A stretch of 64,000 nucleotides of DNA from an uncultured Mollicutes bacterium (GCA_900549975.1 URQK01000001.1:1-64000), one strand, 5' to 3'; shown: positions 18,400-27,852, numbered from the stretch's first letter. Numbers and translations are program-made. Notes: a model not told the origin generated them from the sequence alone.

Positions 18400-19827
18400 A
18401 TGAAACAAATTGTTAATCCATTTTTACCATCACATGAATATATACCTGATGCTGAGCCAAGAATTTTTAACGGAAGAGTTTATATTTATGGATCACATGA
18501 TTTATTTAATGGGAAAAATTTTTGCTTAGGTGATTATGTTACATATTCCGCTCCAATTGATGATTTAACTTCTTGGAGATACGAAGGTGTAATTTTTAAA
18601 AAAGAACAAGATCCACTAAATAAAAGAAAAAGAGCTTTATACGCTCCAGATTGCATTCAGGGCATAGATGGAAGGTATTATCTATATTATAGCGCCATTG
18701 GCACAAACGTAATTGGTGTTGCTGTATCTAATTCTCCAGCAGGGCCATTTGAGTTTTATAGTCATGTAAAATATAAAAATGGAACAATCTTAGGAAAAGG
18801 TAAGAACGATGTTTTTCAATTCGATCCAGGAATATTTGTAGAAGGAAATGATGTTTACTTATATTCAGGCTTTTGCCCAGATTTATTAGGAGTGTTTGTT
18901 ACTGGTGGAAAAAATGTATCAAAAGTGGGACCTTTATGCATTAAATTAGAGACAGACATGTGTACTATCAAAGAAAACCCACACGAAATTGGAGTAAAAA
19001 GTGTTTATAATTCTAAGAATACTAAGTATAAAGGACACGAATTTTTTGAAGCATCATCAATGCGTAAAATAAACGGTAAATATTATTTTATTTATTCATC
19101 TATTTTAGGCCATGAATTATGTTATGCGATTTCCAATTACCCTGATCGAGATTTTGAATATGGAGGCACTATTGTCTCAATTGGAGATGTTGGATTAGGA
19201 GATATCAAAGAAGTTAGAAATGCCAATAATATGACTGGTAATACACATGGATCTATATTATCAATTAATGATAATCATTATATTTTCTATCATCGACAGA
19301 CAAATCGCCATTGCTTTTCTAGACAAGCTTGCGCTGAAAAAATTAGGATCCTAGAAGACGGCACAATTCCACAAGTTGAGATAACATCTTGTGGATTAAA
19401 TAATGGACCATTATTAGGCAAAGGAGAATATGAAGCTCGTATTGCCTGCAATTTAAAATGTAAAAATGGTGGAACATTCTATCGACTATTTAAAGGATTT
19501 GGAAGACCTTATTTTACGCAAAGTGGAAAAGATCGCGAAATTGATGGAGATCAGTATATTACTAACATTAAAGATGGAACAACAATAACTTTTAAATATT
19601 TTAAATTTGATAATTCAAAAAATATTAAGATTTTGGTTTCTTCAACAAATAATGGAACAATGAAAGTTTATGATGAAAACAAAAATGAAGTAGCATCTTT
19701 TACTATTCATAAAGGCAAAGATGTTTTATATGAATCTAAATTAGACATAACAGATGGTGTTCATCCTTTAATTTTTAAGTATGAAGGCAAAGGAAAATTG
19801 TCATTTTTTAAATTTATTTTAGGATAA
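18400..19827 (+). CDS. Intracellular glycoside hydrolase family 43 enzyme
   Basis: 475 aa with AAGGAG before the ATG and no signal peptide. The five-bladed propeller motifs are visible: catalytic base Asp in NPFLPSHEYIPDAEPRI, the modulating Asp in QFDPGIFVEG, and the acid Glu in EFFEASSMRKING. The last 130 residues form a separate beta-rich module resembling a CBM6-like sandwich. GH43 enzymes remove xylose or arabinose from oligosaccharides; the cytoplasmic location means imported oligosaccharides are the substrate. Third gene of the xyl operon. Beta-xylosidase and alpha-L-arabinofuranosidase cannot be told apart here. Confidence 0.87.
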   Translation: MKQIVNPFLPSHEYIPDAEPRIFNGRVYIYGSHDLFNGKNFCLGDYVTYSAPIDDLTSWRYEGVIFKKEQDPLNKRKRALYAPDCIQGIDGRYYLYYSAIGTNVIGVAVSNSPAGPFEFYSHVKYKNGTILGKGKNDVFQFDPGIFVEGNDVYLYSGFCPDLLGVFVTGGKNVSKVGPLCIKLETDMCTIKENPHEIGVKSVYNSKNTKYKGHEFFEASSMRKINGKYYFIYSSILGHELCYAISNYPDRDFEYGGTIVSIGDVGLGDIKEVRNANNMTGNTHGSILSINDNHYIFYHRQTNRHCFSRQACAEKIRILEDGTIPQVEITSCGLNNGPLLGKGEYEARIACNLKCKNGGTFYRLFKGFGRPYFTQSGKDREIDGDQYITNIKDGTTITFKYFKFDNSKNIKILVSSTNNGTMKVYDENKNEVASFTIHKGKDVLYESKLDITDGVHPLIFKYEGKGKLSFFKFILG

Positions 19828-19841
19828 AAAGGCAAATAACA

Positions 19842-19973
19842 AAAATAACAAGATTGTCTTTATGTATTTTTCATCGACGTTTTGCATATATTTATAAGTT
19901 ATAGCGTTAAAAACCTATATTTTTAAAATTATGGAATAGTTTATAAAAGTATAACGAAAATAGCAAGATTGTC
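19842..19973. repeat. Direct repeat upstream of the GH3 gene
   Basis: AAAATAACAAGATTGTC (19842-19858) recurs as AAAATAGCAAGATTGTC (19957-19973), 16 of 17 bases identical, 115 bases apart; the second copy ends just before the GH3 promoter. Spacing near 11 helical turns suits a looping or dual-site regulator such as an AraC protein (inference). Confidence 0.5.
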
Positions 19974-19977
19974 ATTT

Positions 19978-20006
19978 TTGTAAGCGCTATCTTAAAGCAT
20001 TATTAT
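19978..20006 (+). promoter_or_regulatory. GH3 promoter with overlapping CcpA (cre) operator
   Basis: TTGTAA (19978-19983), a 17-base spacer and TATTAT (20001-20006). The -35 is embedded in TGTAAGCGCTATCT (19979-19992), which matches 13 of 14 positions of the cre consensus TGWAANCGNTNWCA. Binding of CcpA there would block RNA polymerase, so the gene should be repressed by preferred sugars. Confidence 0.65.
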
Positions 20007-20084
20007 AGTGTAATAATTATCAAAAAAGGTCTTTTACTTTCTTGATAATCATAAATATGCGCAAAAAGCGCGGAAAGGAAATTT

Positions 20085-23000
20085 ATGAAAAAAAACAAAC
20101 TTTGGTTAGGGTTATCCTCAGTTGGCATTTTGCTAACGACAGCATTTATTTCGTTAACTAATGTTGCTATGGATAACGAAGGACTAATTAATGATGTACT
20201 AGGTTTGAATGTTCGTCAAATTAGTTCTAAACGTTCTGACTATGCTGAAGAAGATGGAAGTTTGTCCGATGCAGGCTGGAAAAGAATGATTCAGGATTCT
20301 TATAAGTACTGTGTTGAACAAGAAGAGCAAGGTGCTGTTTTATTGAAAAATGATAACGGATGCTTGCCATTAGCAAAAGAAGAAAGAAACGTCACGTTAT
20401 TTGGACGTAATAGCGCTCATTTGTGCTTGCGATCTGGTGCCGGAGGTGCTGCTCCAAACGAAAAATTAGTTGTTCATTTAAACGATGCATTTGAAAATAA
20501 TGGCTTTAATTATAATAAGACTATTTGGAATATGTATACTGGTGGAGGAGAACCATCAGAGACTAACATTCCTGAAGTTGCTGTAAGTGCATATACTCCA
20601 GGTGTTAAAGCATCATTTGATACTTTTGGCGATGCTGCAATTGTAACATTTGTACGTGTTGGAACAGAAAATAGTGATCCAAAAGCCGGAATTCTTGATC
20701 TACAAGAAAATGAAGCTAACTTATTAAAAATGATTAAAGAATCAGGTAAGTTTAAGAAAACTATTGTCTTATTAAATGGCGCGATGCCAATGAGTTTAGA
20801 TTGGGCAAATAAAGAAGAATACGGCGTAGATGCTATATTATGGTTTGGAGTTCCAGGATATTATTCTTTAGATGGTGTAGTTCATATTTTAACAGGGGAA
20901 GCTAATCCAAGTGGACATACACCTGATACTTTCTCTGCTCATGCATCAAATTCTGCTGCTTATCAAAATTTTGGCGATATTAATTTTGATGGTAGTGCAG
21001 GCGTAGATAGATCAAATAAATACGTGTCTTATGCTGAAGGAATTTATGTCGGATATAAATATTATGAAACAAGATATGAAGATTGTGTTTTAAATCAAGG
21101 AAATGCAAATGGTGATGCAGGAACTTATGATGGTGAAACTAATTGGACTTATGACCGCGAAGTAGCATATCCATTCGGTTTTGGTTTATCATACACAACT
21201 TTTGAACAAAAACTTAATAGCGTTACTTATAAAGCTGATGAAGATACTTTTGTAGCTAATGTAACTGTTAAGAACACTGGCACAGTTGAAGGTAGATCAT
21301 CAATTCAAGTGTACTGTCAAAGTCCATATACAGAATACGATAAAGAACATTTAGTAGAAAAATCATCAATTCAATTATGTGCTTATGATAAAGTACTTCT
21401 TGAACCAAATGAGTCAAAAACAGTAGATATTGAATTTGATCGTTATTTCTTAGCTTCATATGATCGAATTAATAAAAAACAATATATTTTAGAAGATGGT
21501 GATTATTACTTTGCACTTGGTAATGGCGCTCACGAAGCACTTAATAATGTTATAGGCGTTAAAAACTCATCTGCGGCATTAACTGACCACAATGGTACAA
21601 ATTATCAAGCAAATACAAATTGCGTACAAAAAGTAGCTATTTCTGGCGCTATGGATGCATATAAGTATTCACATTATGATGACTCAGTTGAAGTTACTAA
21701 TCAATTTGATGATGCTGATGTTAACTACTGGGCAAACGATGACCAAAAGATTACATATTTAACAAGAAAAGATTGGCAAGCAACTTTCCCTAAAAAATTA
21801 GAAGGATTGAAACTTAATGATAGAATGAAAAAAGGACTCGATATGAGAGTGTACACAAAAGCCGATGATGCAGAATCATATAGTGCGGGTGCTGGTACAA
21901 AGTATGGAGTTCAATTAAAAGATGAAGAAGGAAATCCATATCGACTCAAATTTTCTGATATGGCTAAACTAGAATATGATGATCCTAAATGGGATTTATT
22001 CATTAAACAAATGACATTAGATGATTTAGTAATTTCAATGTCTGATAACCGTGGTATTTTAGCGGTAACTTCAGTATCAAAACCATCTAACTCTATTAAT
22101 GAAGGACCAGAAGGCTTATTGTCTCCATTTGCTTATGGCGATGGAAGATGGGCAACCGGATTTGCTACTGGGCCAATCTATACTGCAACATGGGATCATG
22201 AAATGCAAAAGAAATTTGGTTATTTCTATGGTGAAGAAGCATTACACTGTGGTGTTGCTGCTGTTAATGCTCCAGGAGCAAACATCAATAGAACACCTTA
22301 TGGATCACGTGCTTCAGAATATATGTCAGAAGATGGTATTATGAACTATTATGTTGCAAGTAATATCGTAAAAGAAGCTAGAAAAAAAGGTTTAATTATG
22401 AATATTAAACACTGTTTCTTAAACAACCAAGAAACTAATCGTCAAGGTGTTGCAACATTCTCTAATGAGCAAGCTATTCGTGAAATTTATTTAAAACCAT
22501 TTGAAGGTGCCTTAACAAAAGGCGAAGGCCTTGGTATTATGACTTCATATAATAGAATTGGTTTAACTTATGCTGCATGCCATCAAACTTTATCAAATCA
22601 AATACTTAGAACTGAATGGAAATATAAAGGTTTAATTATTGATGATGCATTACAAGGAGAAGGATCATATACTTCAACTCGTGATATGATTGTTGGTGGA
22701 ACTGAAGTATTCTGTCTTGATGGAAATAGAGGTCAACAAATTAAAAACGCTATTACATCTACCGATGATGGATATTTATTAGAACTATGTCAAAAAGCAA
22801 ATAAAAATATTATGTATGCTTTATCTAGATCGTGGATGGGTGATGTAGCTGATAGTGGCAAAGAATTAGAAGAAACATTTAAATGGTGGAAACCAGTTAT
22901 CTATACCATTGATGGTGTATTTGGCGCATTTACTTTAGCGGCTATATCATTATTCATTGTCTATGAATTTGTTAAAAAACCAAAAGAATTGGTGAAATAG
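20085..23000 (+). CDS. Membrane-anchored, domain-swapped glycoside hydrolase family 3
   Basis: 971 aa. A hydrophobic N-terminus (about 6-27) and a C-terminal transmembrane helix (about 938-960) flank the enzyme. The GH3 domains are in reversed order: the alpha/beta sandwich domain comes first (about 85-300: GAVLLKNDNGCLPL, NPSGHTPDTFS), then a fibronectin-III-like strand set (YPFGFGLSYTTF), then the TIM-barrel domain (about 640-900: KHCFLNNQETNR; nucleophile probably Asp853 in GLIIDDA). This order is known from Ruminococcus and Butyrivibrio beta-glucosidases. Likely a surface beta-glucosidase or beta-xylosidase. SD GGAAAGGAAA precedes the ATG; the next gene starts 11 bases after the stop. Confidence 0.87.
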   Translation: MKKNKLWLGLSSVGILLTTAFISLTNVAMDNEGLINDVLGLNVRQISSKRSDYAEEDGSLSDAGWKRMIQDSYKYCVEQEEQGAVLLKNDNGCLPLAKEERNVTLFGRNSAHLCLRSGAGGAAPNEKLVVHLNDAFENNGFNYNKTIWNMYTGGGEPSETNIPEVAVSAYTPGVKASFDTFGDAAIVTFVRVGTENSDPKAGILDLQENEANLLKMIKESGKFKKTIVLLNGAMPMSLDWANKEEYGVDAILWFGVPGYYSLDGVVHILTGEANPSGHTPDTFSAHASNSAAYQNFGDINFDGSAGVDRSNKYVSYAEGIYVGYKYYETRYEDCVLNQGNANGDAGTYDGETNWTYDREVAYPFGFGLSYTTFEQKLNSVTYKADEDTFVANVTVKNTGTVEGRSSIQVYCQSPYTEYDKEHLVEKSSIQLCAYDKVLLEPNESKTVDIEFDRYFLASYDRINKKQYILEDGDYYFALGNGAHEALNNVIGVKNSSAALTDHNGTNYQANTNCVQKVAISGAMDAYKYSHYDDSVEVTNQFDDADVNYWANDDQKITYLTRKDWQATFPKKLEGLKLNDRMKKGLDMRVYTKADDAESYSAGAGTKYGVQLKDEEGNPYRLKFSDMAKLEYDDPKWDLFIKQMTLDDLVISMSDNRGILAVTSVSKPSNSINEGPEGLLSPFAYGDGRWATGFATGPIYTATWDHEMQKKFGYFYGEEALHCGVAAVNAPGANINRTPYGSRASEYMSEDGIMNYYVASNIVKEARKKGLIMNIKHCFLNNQETNRQGVATFSNEQAIREIYLKPFEGALTKGEGLGIMTSYNRIGLTYAACHQTLSNQILRTEWKYKGLIIDDALQGEGSYTSTRDMIVGGTEVFCLDGNRGQQIKNAITSTDDGYLLELCQKANKNIMYALSRSWMGDVADSGKELEETFKWWKPVIYTIDGVFGAFTLAAISLFIVYEFVKKPKELVK

Positions 23001-23011
23001 GGGTGAATAAA

Positions 23012-25075
23012 ATGGAAATGCTTAAGAAAATTTTTAAAGGCAAAAAAGTTGGATTCTATCTCATGATGTTAGATGCTATACTTGCACTTATATTTGGTAT
23101 ATTGTTCTTAGCCACTTATAAGACTTCTATGGCTAATAACGCTGTACCGCATACTCCAGAAGTAATAGGAATTTGTGCATTATTATGTTTTGTGATTGAA
23201 GTAGTGGCATTAGCAATGCCAGAGCATAAATGGATTCATTTAGGAGCATTACTTGCTATGTGTTTCTCATTTATGAAACAAATATATTTATTTCCAAATC
23301 TCATTGCTGACCAAATTAACCATGTTGAATTCCAAGGTGGTAATTTCCCGCTTAACTGTGTGTACACAGTGATGCAAATAGCAATAATAACTATTGCAAT
23401 TGTCGCATCTTTCAAAGATGTAACCGAAAAAGAAGAACCAATTAAATTCAATAAACCAAATATTATTCGTTATAGTATTGGTGCGTTGGCTATTATTATT
23501 GCTACTTCTGCAAGTGGTGCAACAATCGCATCGTGTAAAGCTAAAAATAATTCATATGATAACAATGCATTAGGATTTAAAATAGATGTAGAAAAAGAAT
23601 TTGGTGATGTGGTTACTGATTATCCTTATGATCCTGCTTCTATTAAATTTAGCAAAGCTAATAATCCTTGGGCAAAGAAAACCACGGGCGAAATTGAAAA
23701 AGCTGTAGGCACTAATAGAAGTGAACGTAGTGATAACGATCGATTTATTGTTTATCAATTTGAAGGCTTCTATGCTGAGGGATATCAAGGAAACTATTCT
23801 AAAACTTATGGCTATCTATCGCTTTGGGATGATGGATTATATAATGGTGTTCAAGATAACAAAAACATATTTGGATATTGGTACAACATCGAAGAAGATG
23901 GTTCAGATTGTTTAGTTATGATTGATAATCGTGGAACAAATGCAAATATGATGTGCGTAAAATCAAATTCTAAATTCTATGATTGGACAGCAGATATTAA
24001 ACTTGATTTCTCATGGGGAACTCGTTCGTTAAAAGTTAATGGATTCTTATATACACCTGCAATTGGTATGTATATAGATACCGGAACGGATGACTTAACT
24101 TATGAATATGGCGATGAAATTGATACAACAAAATGGACAGCAATGCAAGTAAGAAATGATTTACGTGTTGGTGCTGTATTTGATCCAGATCAAACAATTA
24201 AATGGTCAATTCCAAATACTAAAAAATATCCAGGAAAGCAAATAGTTAGAGCAAACTGGGATACATTTACTTGGGATACTAAAGTTACAATTGGTGTTGA
24301 TCAAGGTACTTATGTACTCGATGCATCAAATGAAGCAGTCAAGAAAACATATCGCTTCGTTGATGGACTAGATACTTCTGGAATATTAGTAAAGCGTATT
24401 ACTGAAACAAAAGAAGAAATTTTAGATACAAGTTTATTAAAGAGCGAATTAGATTTAGTAAATAAAAAAGTTAATGTAATTATGCCTAATAAGACAGTTC
24501 AATCTTATGACATTACACTTGATGATTCAGAAGCATCAAATACAATCACTGGTAAGATTGGCGAAGTCGAAACCAAATACATTGTTAAATCTTTAGATAC
24601 AATGAAAGTAGTCTCAGGCGATAAGACAGTTGATGTTAAAATTGAACTAACAGGATCATCTAAACTTAAAGCAATTGTAATTGGTGAAAAAATTAGCGGT
24701 GATGATGACTTATTTAAAGCATTACCTGCTAAAATTTCAATGGTTGAAAAAGATGGAAACTTAGTAATACCAGATAAGAGATACTTTACAAGTACATCAA
24801 AAGCTAATCCATATTCTCAAAATGGAAATACATACTTTATCTTCGACTTAGCAAATGAAACAGTCGATGTCATCTGGACATTTACATATCAAGGACCACA
24901 AACTCAAGAAATGAAGTGTACATATACATTATCTGGAGATTTAGCAGATGGTGTTAGAGTAACATTACAATCATGTATTAAAGAGACAAATGGACAATGG
25001 CAATGGTCAAGTAATAAATCCTTTACAATTACAGAATGTGGCATAGATGACTTACCATTTGCACCTACTTTATAA
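23012..25075 (+). CDS. Unrecognised membrane protein with large extracytoplasmic domain, GH3 partner
   Basis: 687 aa from the ATG at 23012, 7 bases after AGGGGTG; the GTG three codons earlier lies inside that site. Five likely transmembrane helices in the first 175 residues (about 15-36, 48-68, 74-94, 110-133, 153-172), then about 510 residues outside the membrane, rich in aromatic and beta-prone sequence (VYQFEGFYAEGYQGNY, GYLSLWDDGLYNG, FDLANETVDVIWTFTYQG). I do not recognise the domain. Immediate co-transcription with the GH3 enzyme suggests a role in binding or presenting the same glycan, or anchoring the enzyme. Ends before a clear terminator. Confidence 0.6.
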   Translation: MEMLKKIFKGKKVGFYLMMLDAILALIFGILFLATYKTSMANNAVPHTPEVIGICALLCFVIEVVALAMPEHKWIHLGALLAMCFSFMKQIYLFPNLIADQINHVEFQGGNFPLNCVYTVMQIAIITIAIVASFKDVTEKEEPIKFNKPNIIRYSIGALAIIIATSASGATIASCKAKNNSYDNNALGFKIDVEKEFGDVVTDYPYDPASIKFSKANNPWAKKTTGEIEKAVGTNRSERSDNDRFIVYQFEGFYAEGYQGNYSKTYGYLSLWDDGLYNGVQDNKNIFGYWYNIEEDGSDCLVMIDNRGTNANMMCVKSNSKFYDWTADIKLDFSWGTRSLKVNGFLYTPAIGMYIDTGTDDLTYEYGDEIDTTKWTAMQVRNDLRVGAVFDPDQTIKWSIPNTKKYPGKQIVRANWDTFTWDTKVTIGVDQGTYVLDASNEAVKKTYRFVDGLDTSGILVKRITETKEEILDTSLLKSELDLVNKKVNVIMPNKTVQSYDITLDDSEASNTITGKIGEVETKYIVKSLDTMKVVSGDKTVDVKIELTGSSKLKAIVIGEKISGDDDLFKALPAKISMVEKDGNLVIPDKRYFTSTSKANPYSQNGNTYFIFDLANETVDVIWTFTYQGPQTQEMKCTYTLSGDLADGVRVTLQSCIKETNGQWQWSSNKSFTITECGIDDLPFAPTL

Positions 25076-25103
25076 AAATAAAATTTAAAAGATTTAATTT
25101 TTG

Positions 25104-25135
25104 GAGAACTGGATAAATTCTAGTTCTCTTTTTAT
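25104..25135 (+). terminator. Terminator of the GH3 operon
   Basis: GAGAACT (25104-25110) pairs with AGTTCTC (25122-25128) and a T-run follows. Confidence 0.8.
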
Positions 25136-25154
25136 TATTAAATAAAAACAAAAA

Positions 25155-25194
25155 ATCCACTAAATCACTTTATTTAAGTGAAAATTTGGTGGAT
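25155..25194 (-). terminator. Terminator of tRNA-Ala
   Basis: ATCCACTAAAT pairs with ATTTGGTGGAT (one G-T), and an inner CACTT/AAGTG extends the stem. On the minus strand it is followed by TTTTTGTTTTT. Confidence 0.8.
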
Positions 25195-25207
25195 ATTTTA
25201 ATTAAAT

Positions 25208-25283
25208 TGGTGGAGCCAACGAGGATCGAACTCGCGACCTCTTCGTTGCGAACGAAGCGCTCTCCCAACTGAGCTATGGCCCC
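25208..25283 (-). tRNA. tRNA-Ala(CGC)
   Basis: Full cloverleaf on the minus strand: acceptor GGGGCCA/TGGCTCC with the G3-U70 wobble that is the alanine identity element, D-stem GCTC/GAGC, anticodon stem CTTCG/CGAAG with loop TTCGCAA (anticodon CGC), variable loop AGGTC, T-arm with TTCGATC, and an encoded 3' CCA. It reads GCG codons. A CGC anticodon is unexpected in such an AT-rich genome. A TATAAT box lies just upstream on the minus strand. Confidence 0.95.
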
Positions 25284-25540
25284 ATGCATTGATAATTATA
25301 GTTAATTTAATATCAAAAATAAACTATAATTTTCTCATTTTTTGCATAAAATTTTGAAATATTGCTTTTTTTAGTATTAATGTGAAAGCATTTTCATATA
25401 TTTTTAAACTTCTACTATTGTTTTTTTGAAAATATAAATGTATTATATTTGCAATTAATCTATAGATTAAAAGAATCTTTTTTTTGAAAATTATAAAGTA
25501 TTTTTAATCTAAAATTGTTCAATTTTTAAAGGAGAAAAAT
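25284..25540. other. Intergenic region with promoters for tRNA-Ala and lipoprotein operon
   Basis: AT-rich, no gene. It contains a minus-strand TATAAT for the tRNA and the cre-like palindrome at 25383-25396. AAAGGAG precedes the lipoprotein start at 25541. Confidence 0.5.
25383..25396. promoter_or_regulatory. cre-like palindrome upstream of the lipoprotein operon
   Basis: TGAAAGCATTTTCA matches 13 of 14 positions of the CcpA site TGWAANCGNTNWCA (the central G is A) and is palindromic at its arms. It is about 145 bases before the first lipoprotein start. Confidence 0.4.
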
Positions 25541-27832
25541 ATGAAAAAAGGAAAATTGTTTTTGACTATTTTGGCTAGTATGGCTTTAGTTGCTTGTAAT
25601 GAACCAACTAGTACATCTGGTTCTACATCTAAACCATCTACTTCAGATTCAGTTTCCACATCTACTGTAGAGAAGTTTAATGTAGAAGTAGTTGGTGGTA
25701 CTGGCGGAGGCAATGACATTACTTCTGGTAGTAGTGTCACAGTTGTGGCAAATGAACCAGAAGAAGGAAAAAAATTTGTTAAATGGGTAGATGAAAATGG
25801 TAACACTGTTTCAACTGATAAGAGTTACACATTTACGGTATCAAAGAGCGTAAAACTCACTGCAACTTATGAAACATTAAAATTTCAAGTGACAATTACT
25901 GATGGAACTGGCTCAGGTGAATATGAATATGGCGCTAGTGTGACTATTCAAGCTAGTGTAACAAAAGGAAAAGAATTTATTGCCTGGGTAGACGCAAGTG
26001 GAAAAGAAGTAAGTAAAGATAATCCATATACATTTGTAGTAAAAAGCGATGTTACTTTATTTGCAGAATTTAAAGAAGCATTTGTGGAACCGCAAAACAT
26101 AGATGATGTGAAATCTCTTCTTGCTAAATCCGCTAAAGCGCAAGTTAACACTGCGTCGATGACAAGTAAAGTAAAAACAACTGCTTATAATGCTAATAAT
26201 AATTATGCAGTAAAATCAGAGACTGAATATAACGAAACCGCTAATATGTATGCTGATAATATTATGTTTGCTACAGGTAAAAATTCTACTGGTGAATATG
26301 AGAAGGCGTTAAAAATAGAAAATAATCAATTGCTTTCTGTACTTTATTATCCAAAAGCATTAAGTTATTATTCTTCTGCTGTTAAATATGATATTGTTGA
26401 TGAAGTAATTGATGAAGATGCTCAAGTTACTTTAGAAAATGCCCAAGCACAAGTGTTTGCTAATAATTTAGTTTCAACACTATTAGAATTATTTAATGAC
26501 TATAAATTAGAAAATGTTGATAGTGTGACTTGTACAAGTGATAGTAATGTTCATAATATATTAATAAATGCACATTATGCGCCATCAGGTTATGAAAGTA
26601 CAAAGTATTGTACTATTGAAATAAACATTGTATTAAATCAATATTTTATTAAATCAGCTTCAATCGTTGAAAAGGAATATGTTCGTGCAACTCAATTCGA
26701 AAATGGCGTATTAAAAGAAGACGCAAAATCACTTAATAAATATGAAACAACGTATATTTGTGATCAATTGTCAAGTGATAAAGCTAGCGCACCAGATACA
26801 GTTGATATTAATAAATACTTTATTTCTAGTTTTGATTTTTCAGGAAAATATAGCGATGGTGTTAGTACAAAGTCAGATCGTAAATTTAACAAAGATAATA
26901 ATAAAATTGCATTAAATGCTGAAATTTCATCGTATTATTTAGACATGTCAAATGTGTTGCCTGCGACAAGCATTGAAAAAAACACTTTAACAATTAAATC
27001 TGTCGGAGATGAAAACATCTTCAAAGTAACAAAAAATAGCAGTGGAAAAATTTCTAGTATTAAAGCAATTGCAGTAGGTAAAACAACTATTACAGTTTCT
27101 TCTGTTGCAGGATGTTTATCTTCATATGAAGTTGAAGTTGTTGAAAATTTAGCCCCAGTTTCATTTGAAGTTGATTGTTTAGATAAAGTATTAGTAGGTG
27201 AAGAAATTGAATTAAATGTTAAAAATATAAGACCAGATACTTCTAATAAAAATGTTACATGGTCAGTTAATAATGCTGATATGGCAGAAATAGTAAATAA
27301 AGATGGTAAATTCTTCTTAAAAGGAAAAGGAGATAAAGCTGGATTTGTAACTATTACTGCTACGTCCAATAGTGATAATAGTGTTTCTGCTAGTAAAGAT
27401 GTCTTTATTTCTCAAGGAGCATTGTCACAAGATGCTTTACGTGAAGCCGTTAAGGGAACTTGGGTTAAAATGAGCTATTTTGGAACTTCTATCGAATTTA
27501 CTTTTAGTTTTAATGATGACGGAACATTCACCGCTGTTGACAATGTAAGAAAGTATAACAAAATAACCGGAAATGGTAATTGGGAAGTTTCAACTGATAA
27601 AGATTCTAGCATAGAAGACAATTTCTCTTCATATGGACATACAAATGTAGATGATTACTTAGTTGTTAAAATTACCAATTACACTTTAACTGATGAATCT
27701 GCTAATGGGTCGACAATTGAAATTCACTTTGCAATTGCTCCTGAAGGCTATGAAATGTATTATCACTTTAGAATTGGCTCAGGATCATTAAGTTCTGTAT
27801 CAACTATAGAAGGCAAAGTAATTAAACAATAA
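25541..27832 (+). CDS. Surface lipoprotein with InlB-type repeats and Ig-like domain
   Basis: 763 aa. Signal peptide with lipobox (ALVAC, Cys at 19), a Ser/Thr linker, then two tandem copies of an InlB B-repeat-like module (about 45-108 and 110-172): each reads G.GSG....G.SVT..A....GK.FV.WVD..GK.VS....Y.F.V...V.L.A.(Y/F). A long central domain (about 185-420) is unrecognised. Residues about 525-610 look like a bacterial Ig-like group 2 fold (VDCLDKVLVGEEIELNVKNIRPDTSNKNVTWS), and the C-terminus (ALREAVKGTWVKMSYFGTS...) is another small domain. First of three related lipoproteins. Probably binds a surface ligand or polysaccharide; function unknown. Confidence 0.7.
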   Translation: MKKGKLFLTILASMALVACNEPTSTSGSTSKPSTSDSVSTSTVEKFNVEVVGGTGGGNDITSGSSVTVVANEPEEGKKFVKWVDENGNTVSTDKSYTFTVSKSVKLTATYETLKFQVTITDGTGSGEYEYGASVTIQASVTKGKEFIAWVDASGKEVSKDNPYTFVVKSDVTLFAEFKEAFVEPQNIDDVKSLLAKSAKAQVNTASMTSKVKTTAYNANNNYAVKSETEYNETANMYADNIMFATGKNSTGEYEKALKIENNQLLSVLYYPKALSYYSSAVKYDIVDEVIDEDAQVTLENAQAQVFANNLVSTLLELFNDYKLENVDSVTCTSDSNVHNILINAHYAPSGYESTKYCTIEINIVLNQYFIKSASIVEKEYVRATQFENGVLKEDAKSLNKYETTYICDQLSSDKASAPDTVDINKYFISSFDFSGKYSDGVSTKSDRKFNKDNNKIALNAEISSYYLDMSNVLPATSIEKNTLTIKSVGDENIFKVTKNSSGKISSIKAIAVGKTTITVSSVAGCLSSYEVEVVENLAPVSFEVDCLDKVLVGEEIELNVKNIRPDTSNKNVTWSVNNADMAEIVNKDGKFFLKGKGDKAGFVTITATSNSDNSVSASKDVFISQGALSQDALREAVKGTWVKMSYFGTSIEFTFSFNDDGTFTAVDNVRKYNKITGNGNWEVSTDKDSSIEDNFSSYGHTNVDDYLVVKITNYTLTDESANGSTIEIHFAIAPEGYEMYYHFRIGSGSLSSVSTIEGKVIKQ

Positions 27833-27852
27833 ATTAGGGAGTAAGAGGTTAT

